Shown in pieces: positions 17,731-25,640 of a stretch of DNA of 64,000 bases. Under the pieces are notes generated by a model that saw nothing but the letters and a program-made list of their open reading frames with translations, did not search any database and was not told the DNA's origin. The position numbers were made by a program, and so were the translations under genes. This DNA comes from Chloroflexota bacterium (GTDB taxonomy: Bacteria; Chloroflexota; UBA11872): assembly GCA_022821905.1 (NCBI GenBank), contig JAJECS010000024.1, positions 186,001 to 250,000 on the forward strand. The letters run 5' to 3'. Position 1 is the stretch's first letter; each line of letters opens with the position of its first letter.

Positions 17731-18726
17731 TCAGATTGCCCACGCCTTTCCGATCAGTCGCGTAAGCCCCGCGGCGATCGCCGCAAACCCCTCATCGTTC
17801 GGATGCACCAGGTCCGCCAGGCGCGACTCGTCGCCGGGGCCAATGAGACTGCACCCCTCCAGGACCACGAGGTTGGCATCGCCCCCGGCCACGCGGGCGC
17901 TCACGACGCGCCGGATGACCTCTCGATACTCCTCGACGCTTGCACCGGACGCGTTTCGCTGGTCGCGTTCGGGGACATACCAGGTGGGGGTGATGACGAT
18001 GATCGGAGTTTCCGAGTGCGAGGCGCGCACGACCCCGAGAAAGTCGGCGTAGATGCGGCCGAATTCCTCCGGTCCGGGACGGCCGATCGCGTAGGTGTTG
18101 ATCCCGTAGTAGAGCGAGATGGCGTCCGCTGGCAGCGCCGCCACGATTCGCGCCATGCCCGGCTCGCCTCTAGCTGATCCGCCGAATCCCAGGTTGATGA
18201 AATCGGCCCCCAGTTCCCGGGCGACCCGCGCCGGATAGGCCAGCCCCGACCGCGTGGTGATGGCGCCGTGCGTGATCGAGTCGCCGTGAAAGGTGATGAA
18301 TCGGGACGGTCGATGGGCGGGCGCCGCGAGGCTGGCGCCGGGCGCGAGACCCAGCGACTTGAGCCGCACCTTGGAGTAAGGCGGCATGTGCAGCTCGATT
18401 TCATGGGTGCCCGTCAGGCCTTCGAGGAGATCGGCGGTGCATGGACCCGGATCGTCACCGCCGTCGGTGCCCGCGAATCGCCCGTCAACGTAGGCATCGA
18501 CCTTGCTGGCGCGGCTCGGCCGGCCTAGGTACTCGAAGTGCAGCGCCACGCGAGGGCTGTCCGTCCGAAAGACCAGCCGGACGCCCGCGGCCATCTCCGA
18601 GCGCTCCCAGGTGTCGGCCGGCAGGCTGTCCCGATGCTCCTCGGGCAGCCGGTGCAGCAGCGCCCGGGGCTCGCCCACCAGACCCCGCATCTCAACGTCC
18701 GGCGACGGCAGCGCGATCCATTGCAT
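17731..18726 (-). CDS. SGNH/GDSL-type hydrolase (esterase or lipase-like)
   Basis: 331 residues from ATG at 18726, with GGAGG 9 nt upstream; the open frame further upstream lacks such support. The N-terminal ~150 residues form a beta-rich accessory domain (VRLVFRTDSPRVALHFEYLG). The SGNH blocks follow: FHGDSITHG (nucleophile Ser, block I), FINLGFGGSARGEP (Gly, block II), YYGINTYAIG (Asn, block III) and DLVHPNDEGF (Asp-x-x-His, block V). Family enzymes deacylate sugars, polysaccharides or lipids. It is coupled to the small membrane peptide that follows. Confidence 0.85.
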   Translation of the reverse strand: MQWIALPSPDVEMRGLVGEPRALLHRLPEEHRDSLPADTWERSEMAAGVRLVFRTDSPRVALHFEYLGRPSRASKVDAYVDGRFAGTDGGDDPGPCTADLLEGLTGTHEIELHMPPYSKVRLKSLGLAPGASLAAPAHRPSRFITFHGDSITHGAITTRSGLAYPARVARELGADFINLGFGGSARGEPGMARIVAALPADAISLYYGINTYAIGRPGPEEFGRIYADFLGVVRASHSETPIIVITPTWYVPERDQRNASGASVEEYREVIRRVVSARVAGGDANLVVLEGCSLIGPGDESRLADLVHPNDEGFAAIAAGLTRLIGKAWAI

Positions 18727-18779
18727 TCGCGGATCCTCCGGGTGCGTCCAGCGGCATAGTAGGCGGCTGGCCCAAATGC

Positions 18780-18804
18780 GGGCGCCCACAGGGGACGCCC
18801 CTAC
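18780..18804. repeat. GGGCG...CGCCCCTAC intergenic repeat
   Basis: A 25-nt imperfect foldback in the divergent gap between the SGNH hydrolase and the next gene. It shares the CGCCCCTAC end with the element at 34619-34643. Confidence 0.5.
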
Positions 18805-18889
18805 AAGGACACCGGACGGCAGCCAGGCACCGACACCGGACGTACCGGGCATAATCGCCGGGTCGGGCCACGACCTGGAAGGCGCGCTC

Positions 18890-19966
18890 ATGGCCACGCA
18901 CCTGCGAAAGATCTGGCTGTCGGTTCACTCGCTGACCTGGCTCGCGCTGCCGCCGGACAACCGCGAGCGCATGGACCGCAAGTGGAATCAGTTCGTCGAG
19001 CGCATCCCGCTGGCCTATCCACTTGAGCAACGCCTGCAGCGGGACTATCAACGCGTCATCGACGCCGCCGGCGACGACGAGGCGATCTACTTTCTCCCTA
19101 CGCATCTCGAAGCCGCCGACGAGATCATCGAATACGCCGACGCGCGTCTGGGCGCGCGGTCGATGGTGTCGCGCGTCGAAGGCGGCGCCGCGTCCAAGGA
19201 ACGCGCGTTCGGCACAGACTTCTTCCAGGGTGTCGAGAAGGATCAGCGTGAGGCCGTGCGCAACCGTGGGCTACCCGACGGGGTGCTCACCGCCAACGAG
19301 CTAAGGCTCGACCGAGCATCCCGCGATGCCGCTCCCGATCTTCCTCCAGGCGGGCTGCTGCAGACCGAGATTCGCGGCTGGATGCAGGCCAAGGCCTGGG
19401 GTCTGGACCTGCTGGCCCAGGCCGAGAGCCGCGGTCTCGAATTCGACCCCGCAACCGTGGAGATGGAAGCCTTCGGGGGCGACTGGTGCTATTGCGCGGC
19501 GAGCTATCCGATCCAGATCGGACGGGCCATGGGCCTGGCAAACCCCATCGAGCGCCGCTTCGACCTCATCAACCCGGCCGAAGGCCCCGTGCTACTGCAG
19601 TCGGAGGTGGTCGAGCAGAACATCCCGCTGGCCGACAACATCCGCCTGTTCATCTGGGAGTACACCGATTCGCACGGCCCGCGTTTCGTGGCGCAGTTCT
19701 GGGAGGGCATTCGCGGGATCACGGACCGCACCCATGAGGCCGTCGTCGACCTGCCGGCCGACGCCGCGCAGATTGTGAACCTCTGGGGCTTCCCGGAAAC
19801 CCGCGCTCTCGGCGTGGACACTCCTTCACGGCATGGGCCGCTGCGCCTCAGCGTCGGGTCCGGCGGCCACACGCCGATCGCGTCGTCGATCGTCATGACC
19901 GACGGCCGCTTGCCGCTGGATGAGTTCCGGGACGCCCTCACGTCGGCCGAGATTCGCCAGTGCTAA
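18890..19966 (+). CDS. Conserved-looking hypothetical protein, 358 residues
   Basis: From ATG at 18890 (MATHLRKIWLSVHSLTW). A soluble protein with no signal peptide, no membrane segment and no motif I recognise. Several aromatic- and Cys-containing blocks look constrained (FGGDWCYCAASYPIQIG, LFIWEYTDSHGPRFVAQFW, VNLWGFPETRALG). It is divergent from the SGNH hydrolase with a 163-nt gap. The regular codon usage and clean C-terminus make it a real gene; its function is unknown. Confidence 0.7.
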   Translation: MATHLRKIWLSVHSLTWLALPPDNRERMDRKWNQFVERIPLAYPLEQRLQRDYQRVIDAAGDDEAIYFLPTHLEAADEIIEYADARLGARSMVSRVEGGAASKERAFGTDFFQGVEKDQREAVRNRGLPDGVLTANELRLDRASRDAAPDLPPGGLLQTEIRGWMQAKAWGLDLLAQAESRGLEFDPATVEMEAFGGDWCYCAASYPIQIGRAMGLANPIERRFDLINPAEGPVLLQSEVVEQNIPLADNIRLFIWEYTDSHGPRFVAQFWEGIRGITDRTHEAVVDLPADAAQIVNLWGFPETRALGVDTPSRHGPLRLSVGSGGHTPIASSIVMTDGRLPLDEFRDALTSAEIRQC

Positions 19967-19991
19967 GTGAAGGACCAAGGGGGCCCGGATT

Positions 19992-20074
19992 CCGTTCATG
20001 GTGAGCCCCGAGCCGTTCGTGGTGAGCTTGTCGAACCATGAACGGCGCCCGTCGACTTCGCTCAGGGCGAACGG
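19992..20074. repeat. 83-nt CCGTTCGTGGTGAG repeat, copy 1
   Basis: A 21-nt head (CCGTTCATGGTGAGC...) followed by a 62-nt unit beginning CCGTTCGTGGTGAGCTTGTC and ending CTCAGGGCGAACGG, with complementary ends CCGTTCG / CGAACGG. The same head-plus-unit arrangement occurs at 35950-36032. Confidence 0.8.
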
Positions 20075-20119
20075 GCCAGATTGCCCGAGTAGTCCCTTCT
20101 GAAATCCTCACAATCGGCC

Positions 20120-20761
20120 ATGGATAAGCTCGCCTTCCTCACCGACGGTCCAGTCGACGCGCCGGACCGCTTCGTGCTCGCCCACGGCGCCGGGGCGCCC
20201 ATGGACAGCCCGACCATGGAGGCCATTGCCGCGGGCGTGGCCGCCTCCGGCATTCAAGTCATCCGCTTTGAGTTTCCCTACATGCGCGAACGGCGCACCA
20301 CCGGCCGACGGCAGCCGCCCAACCAGCAGACCGTGCTTCTCGAGACCTGGCACGAGGCCATCGACGCCCTAGGCGGAGCCGAGAGCCTGGTGATCGGCGG
20401 GCGCTCCATGGGCGGCCGCATGGCCAGCCTCATCGCCGATGCCGTGGGCGCGCGGGGTCTCGTGTGCCTCGGCTATCCGTTTCACCCGCCCGGTAAGCCG
20501 GAGAGGCTCCGCACCGGGCACCTGGCTGCGCTGCGCACGCCGACGCTCATCGTGCAGGGTGAGCGCGACGCCTTCGGTTCCACGGTCGAGGTCGACGGCT
20601 ACGACCTCTCCGACGCCATCCGGGTCCACTGGCTTGCGGACGGCGACCACTCCTTCGCCCCGCGAAAGAAGTCCGGTCACACGGCCGCCGGTCATCTCGC
20701 GGAGGCGTCCGCAGTCACCGCGGAGTTCATCCGGTCACTGGACCGCGCACCGTCTGGCTGA
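20120..20761 (+). CDS. Alpha/beta hydrolase (KANL3/TEX30-like)
   Basis: 213 residues. The core of the fold is visible: FVLAHGAGAPMDSP oxyanion region, nucleophile elbow GRSMGGRM (Ser), acid in VQGERDAFG and base in LADGDHSFAPRKKSG. The short length and the cap-less pattern match the KANL3/TEX30-like or dienelactone-hydrolase-like group. Substrate unknown. It precedes an oxidoreductase by 51 nt on the same strand. Confidence 0.85.
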   Translation: MDKLAFLTDGPVDAPDRFVLAHGAGAPMDSPTMEAIAAGVAASGIQVIRFEFPYMRERRTTGRRQPPNQQTVLLETWHEAIDALGGAESLVIGGRSMGGRMASLIADAVGARGLVCLGYPFHPPGKPERLRTGHLAALRTPTLIVQGERDAFGSTVEVDGYDLSDAIRVHWLADGDHSFAPRKKSGHTAAGHLAEASAVTAEFIRSLDRAPSG

Positions 20762-20812
20762 GACTGGCACCATGCCGGCAAGCGAGCACGCCTCCGCCAA
20801 CAGGAGATCGAC

Positions 20813-21859
20813 ATGAAGACCTACCGCGCCGCCATCCTCGGCCTGGGCCGCATGGGCAACACCATTGACGACGAGATTCCGCCGTCGCGCGACTTCATGC
20901 TGCCCTACGGCTTGCCGGGGGCCTGCCAGGCCGTCGAGCAGCTCGACCTGGTGGCCGGGTGCGACCTGCTGCCCGAAAAGCGCGCCGACTTCAGCGAACG
21001 CTGGGGCGTACCCGCGGTTTACGAAGACCTCGACGAGATGATCGCCAAGGAGCACCCCGACCTCGTCGCCATCTGCACCCGCGCCGACGTGCACTCGGAG
21101 CTGGCGGTGCGCGTGGCGAATGCGGGCGTGCCCATGATGTATCTAGAAAAAGCCATCGCCTGCTCGCCCGCCGAGGCCGACGCCGTGCTCGCGGCCTGCC
21201 AGGCGCACGGGACTGTCTTCAACTCGGGCGTGCTGAACCGGTTCTCGAAGACCTTTGGCGCCGCGCGCGACCTGATCGTCCAAGGACGCATCGGCGAGCC
21301 CAAGGCCGCGATCCAATTTCCCGCACGAAGTCTGCTCCACGGCCACATTCATTCCGTCGATGCGCTGTCGTATCTCCTCGGCGATCCCAAGATCACGCGT
21401 GTGCGCGGGGAGCTTCATCCCCGCGATCTCGAGATCGTGGACGGCCGGCTCGACGACGACCCGATGGCGACCTATCACCTGGAGTTCGAGAACGGCGTTG
21501 AAGCCTGGTGCATTCCCGCCGGGCAGCACGAGTTCGAGATCGTTGGGACAGAGGGCGTCGTGCGCACGCTCAACAACGCCGAGGGCTTGTCCCTGCGCGT
21601 CAACCAGCCCACCGACTCGCCGCGCCACCGCGAATGGCACACCGAGCCGCTGCCCGAGGTCGAGAAGTCAAGCTCGGTCGTCACCTGCCTGGAAGACCTG
21701 ATCGAGGCCCACGAAACGGGTCGCCCGACGCTCAATCACATCGAGCAGGCGCACCACGTCACCGAGGCCTGCTTCGCCATTGCTGAAAGCCATCGCCAGG
21801 GCGGGGTCTGGGTGGACCTGCCGCTCACCGACCGCGACCTCTACATCTATCACGTGTAG
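20813..21859 (+). CDS. Gfo/Idh/MocA family oxidoreductase (EKA motif)
   Basis: 348 residues; the ATG is supported by AGGAG 6 nt upstream. Rossmann motif AAILGLGRMGNT; the conserved EKP motif reads EKA (YLEKAIACS), keeping the lysine but losing the proline. The substrate domain carries HGHIHSVDALSYLLGDP with the expected histidine. NAD(P)-dependent oxidation of a sugar-like substrate is inferred from the family. Confidence 0.85.
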   Translation: MKTYRAAILGLGRMGNTIDDEIPPSRDFMLPYGLPGACQAVEQLDLVAGCDLLPEKRADFSERWGVPAVYEDLDEMIAKEHPDLVAICTRADVHSELAVRVANAGVPMMYLEKAIACSPAEADAVLAACQAHGTVFNSGVLNRFSKTFGAARDLIVQGRIGEPKAAIQFPARSLLHGHIHSVDALSYLLGDPKITRVRGELHPRDLEIVDGRLDDDPMATYHLEFENGVEAWCIPAGQHEFEIVGTEGVVRTLNNAEGLSLRVNQPTDSPRHREWHTEPLPEVEKSSSVVTCLEDLIEAHETGRPTLNHIEQAHHVTEACFAIAESHRQGGVWVDLPLTDRDLYIYHV

Positions 21860-21890
21860 CAGCCCCCGCATCCTCGGGCATTCCGCGTAG

Positions 21891-21911
21891 GGGTAACCCT
21901 TGTGGTTACCC
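21891..21911. terminator. Bidirectional terminator-like hairpin
   Basis: Perfect arms GGGTAACC / GGTTACCC around a CTTGT loop, exactly between two convergent genes (stops at 21859 and 21945). No long T-run follows on either strand, so factor-independent termination would be modest. Confidence 0.5.
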
Positions 21912-21944
21912 GTCCGCGATCCACCGCGGCAATCGGCCGCCGAC

Positions 21945-22457
21945 CTAGTCCTCCGCCCGCGTCACCGAATCCCGCACGCGCCGCGCGAACTCCGAGTCCA
22001 TGTCGGCGTCCAAGACCGGCTGCGTAAACACCACCAGATGACCGTCGGCGTCCCGAAAGTGCAGATCGCGGGTATTCCAGGGTGTGCGGGTGGGTCCGTC
22101 AACCGTGCCGCCCGGCTCACCCGAAGCAACGGACGCCCGCGCGTCCAGGTCTTCATCGCCCGCGGCGAACGAGACCCGCACGCCCGACGCCGCATCGTCC
22201 GGATCGCGTCCCGGCGCCAGCAGGATGTCCTGATAGCGAAACCGCCGCAGGTGCACCAGCACCGGATCGCCGGCGGGACCCGGCAGGACGGCCAGCTCCA
22301 CGAACCCGAGTCCGTTGACATACCAGCGCCGCGCCGCGTCCATGTCCGACACCTCGAAGGTGACGAACTGCGGCATCACGTAGATGCCGCAGTCGATCTC
22401 GGTACTTGGCAGGGACGCGTCGGGCGAAGTCATCAGAGGCATCCGGTCTTGAGGCAA
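21945..22457 (-). CDS. VOC-family (glyoxalase/bleomycin-resistance-like) protein
   Basis: 170 residues with the betaalphabetabetabeta layout of one vicinal-oxygen-chelate domain: MPQFVTFEVSDMDAARRWYVNGLGFVEL near the N-terminus and RDLHFRDADGHLVVFTQPV at the end. The glutamate-type metal ligand of glyoxalase I is not obvious. In-frame ATGs also occur at 22442 and 22433 (MTSPDAS), and the later start is possible. Function is not specified further. Confidence 0.8.
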   Translation of the reverse strand: MPQDRMPLMTSPDASLPSTEIDCGIYVMPQFVTFEVSDMDAARRWYVNGLGFVELAVLPGPAGDPVLVHLRRFRYQDILLAPGRDPDDAASGVRVSFAAGDEDLDARASVASGEPGGTVDGPTRTPWNTRDLHFRDADGHLVVFTQPVLDADMDSEFARRVRDSVTRAED

Positions 22458-22513
22458 TTGTCGATGCTAGCCCTGCGGGGGACCTGCCCCCAAGCGTGGC
22501 GGGTCCGGACTGG

Positions 22514-22533
22514 ATTCCGGCGTCCGCCGGAAT
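22514..22533. repeat. Dispersed ATTCCGGCG foldback repeat, copy 2
   Basis: Perfect arms ATTCCGGCG / CGCCGGAAT around TC, flanked by GGA and GAC as in the other family members. It is in the inverse orientation to the copy at 34545. Confidence 0.7.
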
Positions 22534-22549
22534 GACGGAGGTCCGGTGG

Positions 22550-22571
22550 CCCGGGCTGCGCGCAGCCCGGG
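22550..22571. repeat. Palindrome, covarying family copy 3
   Basis: A perfect inverted repeat with arms CCCGGGCTGC / GCAGCCCGGG around GC, directly after the foldback at 22514 and before the stop of the E1-like gene. Relative to the copy at 14415, arm base 4 changes A to G with its partner T to C. Confidence 0.75.
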
Positions 22572-22583
22572 ACTCGCGTTCCC

Positions 22584-23423
22584 CTACCCCGCGACGCCCG
22601 CCGCGACCGGCTGCGAGGCGCGGTCGCCGCCGGCGAAGCCGCAGAACTCCTCGTAGTCGATCAGCTCGGTGACCGTGGGGGAGTCTCCGCACAGCGGGCA
22701 GCCGGGGTCCCGCCGCAGCTTGAGCTCGCGAAACTCCATGGCCAGCGCGTCGAACAGCAGCAGGCGGCCGGCCAGCGTGTCGCCCGTGCCCAGAATCACC
22801 TTGATCGTCTCCGTCGCCTGGATTAGGCCGACCAAACCCGGCAGCACGCCCAATACGCCGGCCTCGGAGCAGCTCGGCGCCATCTCCGGCGGCGGCGGCG
22901 TGGGATAGAGGCAGCGATAGCAGCCTTCGCCGGGTACGAAGATTGTCGACATGCCCTCGAACCGCAGCACGCTGCCATCGACGATCGGCTTGCCCAGCAT
23001 GTAGGCGGCGTCGTTGACGAGATAGCGCGTGGGGAAGTTGTCGCAGCCGTTCACGATCACGTCGTAGCCGCCCAGAATCTCCATCGCGTTTTCGGAGGTC
23101 AGCGGCTCGTTGTGCTCGATCACCTCGACGTCCGAGTTGAGCCCGGTGAGCGTCTCGGCGGCCGACCCGGTCTTGGGCAGCCCCACGCGGTCCTCGCGGT
23201 GCAGGATCTGCCGCTGGAGGTTGGAGCGGTCGACGACGTCGAAGTCCACCACGCCGAGCTTGCCCACGCCGGCCGCAGCCAGGTAGTAGAGCACCGGCGA
23301 GCCCAGTCCGCCGGCCCCAATGGCCACCACGCTGGCGTCCAGGAGCTTGCGCTGACCGGCGACGCCGACTTCCGGCAGCAGCATGTGCCGGCTGTATCGC
23401 TGAACCTGCTCGACGTTGAACAC
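22584..23423 (-). CDS. MoeB/ThiF-like E1 adenylyltransferase
   Basis: 279 residues from GTG at 23423 with GAGGG upstream. It has the E1 family features: RYSRHMLLPEVGVAGQ, nucleotide-binding GAGGLGSPVLYYLAAAGVG, the adenylation Arg region NLQRQILH, and the zinc pairs CYRC and CPLC. MoeB and ThiF adenylate the C-terminal glycine of a MoaD/ThiS-type sulfur carrier for molybdopterin or thiamine synthesis. No carrier gene is in the window. It lies 44 nt after a rhodanese gene, which fits sulfur transfer to the carrier. Confidence 0.85.
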   Translation of the reverse strand: MFNVEQVQRYSRHMLLPEVGVAGQRKLLDASVVAIGAGGLGSPVLYYLAAAGVGKLGVVDFDVVDRSNLQRQILHREDRVGLPKTGSAAETLTGLNSDVEVIEHNEPLTSENAMEILGGYDVIVNGCDNFPTRYLVNDAAYMLGKPIVDGSVLRFEGMSTIFVPGEGCYRCLYPTPPPPEMAPSCSEAGVLGVLPGLVGLIQATETIKVILGTGDTLAGRLLLFDALAMEFRELKLRRDPGCPLCGDSPTVTELIDYEEFCGFAGGDRASQPVAAGVAG

Positions 23424-23467
23424 GCGCTTACCCTCGTTCCCTAGATGTCGATAGTGCCGGGCGACCG

Positions 23468-23821
23468 CTAATGGCCGGCCGGCGGCTCTTCGGTGTCATA
23501 TCCCGCCGCTTCCCAAGCCTCCATGCCGCCCTGCATGTTGTAGGCCTGGTTCAAGCCCAGGGCCGTCGCCATCTGCGTGGCAACCCCGCTGGTCTGGCCC
23601 ACATTGCAGATGAACAGGATGGGCTTGTCGGTCGGAATTGCCTCGGTGGGACGCGCCAGGATGTCTTCGAGCGGCACGTACTCCGCCCCGGGCATCGCCG
23701 GAAACGGAAACTGCGTCCGAACGTCAATCACCCGGACCTCGTCCTGCTCGACCAGCTTCTTGGCCTCGTGGACGTCGACTTCGTTGGAGGGCATCTGTGC
23801 TGCAGCCACGCTAAACCTCAT
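23468..23821 (-). CDS. Single-domain rhodanese-like sulfurtransferase
   Basis: 117 residues. RVIDVRTQFPF and the active-site loop ICNVGQTSG, whose cysteine would carry the persulfide, are in the expected places; GGMEAWEAAGYDT closes the domain. It probably hands sulfur to the E1-dependent pathway encoded by the next gene of the operon. An internal ATG at 23794 (MPSNEVDV) is an alternative start. Confidence 0.85.
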   Translation of the reverse strand: MRFSVAAAQMPSNEVDVHEAKKLVEQDEVRVIDVRTQFPFPAMPGAEYVPLEDILARPTEAIPTDKPILFICNVGQTSGVATQMATALGLNQAYNMQGGMEAWEAAGYDTEEPPAGH

Positions 23822-24013
23822 CGCCGGGAAACCACTTGCCTCTTGTTGCGATCTTCGCGCCGCGCCCGCCGTGAGTCAATCCCCATGGCGCTCGGCAGCG
23901 GATTCGTCGCCTATTTCGGCCGCTCTTGCTTCGCTTGCAGCGTTTCTCACCGACGGCCAGCCGTCGGACCCGGCTATGATTCATGCGCGCGTGTCGCCGG
24001 GGTGGAGATCACG

Positions 24014-25585
24014 GTGGATTCAGCCGACCTGCGGACCCGCCTCACCGAAGCCGATCTGCCGGACGAGGCGGCCGAAGCCCTGTCCGCGCGCCTGGACGAT
24101 TCCAGGGCGAATCCCACGAGCGTCGCGCGCGCCATCGGTCTGCCATGGACGCCTGGGCAGGCGCGCCCCCTCGCGACCGCCCCGGTGCAAAACGCCCTGG
24201 AGTCCGAGCACTTGGCGCCGCCCCATGCCGTGGCCGCCGTCGTCGAGCATGTGACGGCTCAGGACGCCCGAGCTTCCGCTGCTCGAACTTCGCACGCTCC
24301 GCTGCGTCTCCTCTGCCTGCACGGACCCAACGGGGTGGGCAAGACCGCCGTCGCGCGATCCATCGCGCGCGCCCTGGACCGACCATGCGAGGTCATCGAC
24401 CTGGCGCAACTCGCCACGGCCGAAGAAGTCTGGCGGCGCGACGGCCAGCCGGGCGCGCTCATGGGCGCCGTCGAGCGGGCGCAGTCCGCGGACGCCGTGG
24501 TGGTGCTGGCCGGGATTGATCGCGCGGCCGAGCGTTGGGGCGCCCAGGCCAGCACGCTCCTGGCGCGGCTGACCGATCCCCATCGCCGCGCCAACGTCGT
24601 CGACCCATTCTTCGGCGTTTCGTTCGACCTGTCGCGCCTGCTCTTGGTCGTCACCTGCCGCTGGACCCAATCGCTCGCGACGGACGACTTGTCGAGACTC
24701 GATTGCGCGGAGTTTCCAGGATTCCTGATCGATCAGAAAGCCCAGTTGGCCCGGCAGACCCTGATCCCCGCTGCGCTGGCCGACCATGGATTGGCGCCCG
24801 ATGCCCTGACGTTTGACGGCAACGCCATTCTGGTGCTCATCCGCAGCTACACCGACGAGGCCGGCGTCGCACACTTCGACGAGCTTCTGCGGCGTGTCGT
24901 TCGCCGGTCATTGGTCGCGGGCACGCTGCGCGGCGGCGACCAGGGCGTCGTTGCAAGCGAGGACCTCTTCGATCTTGCCGGCCGGCCGCCCGTCCCCGAG
25001 CGTCCCGACCGCCGCGCGCAGCGCCGCGGTCAGACCGCCGCGCTGGTGGTCGATGAGCGCGGCGGGCGGCATGGCGACGTGATGGCCGTGCTGATGCCGG
25101 GACTCGGCCATGCATTGGTTCCGGGGCTGGGTCGAATCTCGATGCTGGACTCGAACGGCGCCAACGTCTCAGCGGAGCTGGCCGTCGTGACGGCGGCCAT
25201 CCGCTCGCGCCTTTCGGACCTCGACGTGTCGGCGCGATTCATGCAGGAATTCGACATGCAAGTGCACGTTCCGGCCAGCCGGCTCGCCGGTGATTCCGGC
25301 TCGATCGGCCTCGCCGTATCCATCGCCATCGTGTCCCTCGGACGCGATCGCCCGGTCGATCCGGAGCTGGCCGCGACCGGCAGCCTCTCCGTGAACGGTC
25401 GCGTCGAGCCCACCAGCGGCGTGGCCGCCAAGATGCTTGCGGCCCATCGGGCCGGCGTGCGCCGGGTCCTGCTGCCGCGCGGCAATGAACGCGACCTGGA
25501 CGATCTGCCGCCCCGGATCCACGACGACATCACCTTCATTCCGGTGGACGACATCGCGCAGGCGCTGCACGTCGCGCTGCGCTGA
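24014..25585 (+). CDS. Lon-like serine protease with degenerate AAA domain
   Basis: 523 residues from GTG at 24014 with GGAG 6 nt upstream (GTG at 24002 is the alternative). The order is a ~100-residue N-terminal region, an AAA domain and a Lon (S16) protease domain. Walker A GPNGVGKT (residues ~104-111) is intact. The Walker B acid pair (usually LDEID) reads LAGID, the sensor-1 asparagine position reads VTCRW, and the sensor-2 GVR reads GVA. The protease keeps the Ser-Lys dyad: S430 in GDSGSIGL and K473 in AAKMLAAHRAG, 43 residues apart as in E. coli Lon (S679/K722). It lacks the long N-domain of LonA. Nucleotide binding without hydrolysis is the likely state (inference). Confidence 0.8.
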   Translation: MDSADLRTRLTEADLPDEAAEALSARLDDSRANPTSVARAIGLPWTPGQARPLATAPVQNALESEHLAPPHAVAAVVEHVTAQDARASAARTSHAPLRLLCLHGPNGVGKTAVARSIARALDRPCEVIDLAQLATAEEVWRRDGQPGALMGAVERAQSADAVVVLAGIDRAAERWGAQASTLLARLTDPHRRANVVDPFFGVSFDLSRLLLVVTCRWTQSLATDDLSRLDCAEFPGFLIDQKAQLARQTLIPAALADHGLAPDALTFDGNAILVLIRSYTDEAGVAHFDELLRRVVRRSLVAGTLRGGDQGVVASEDLFDLAGRPPVPERPDRRAQRRGQTAALVVDERGGRHGDVMAVLMPGLGHALVPGLGRISMLDSNGANVSAELAVVTAAIRSRLSDLDVSARFMQEFDMQVHVPASRLAGDSGSIGLAVSIAIVSLGRDRPVDPELAATGSLSVNGRVEPTSGVAAKMLAAHRAGVRRVLLPRGNERDLDDLPPRIHDDITFIPVDDIAQALHVALR

Positions 25586-25640
25586 GTCCGGGTCCGCCCG
25601 CCGGGCGCATGAACGCCGGCGGGCATTGGTCTGAATTGGC

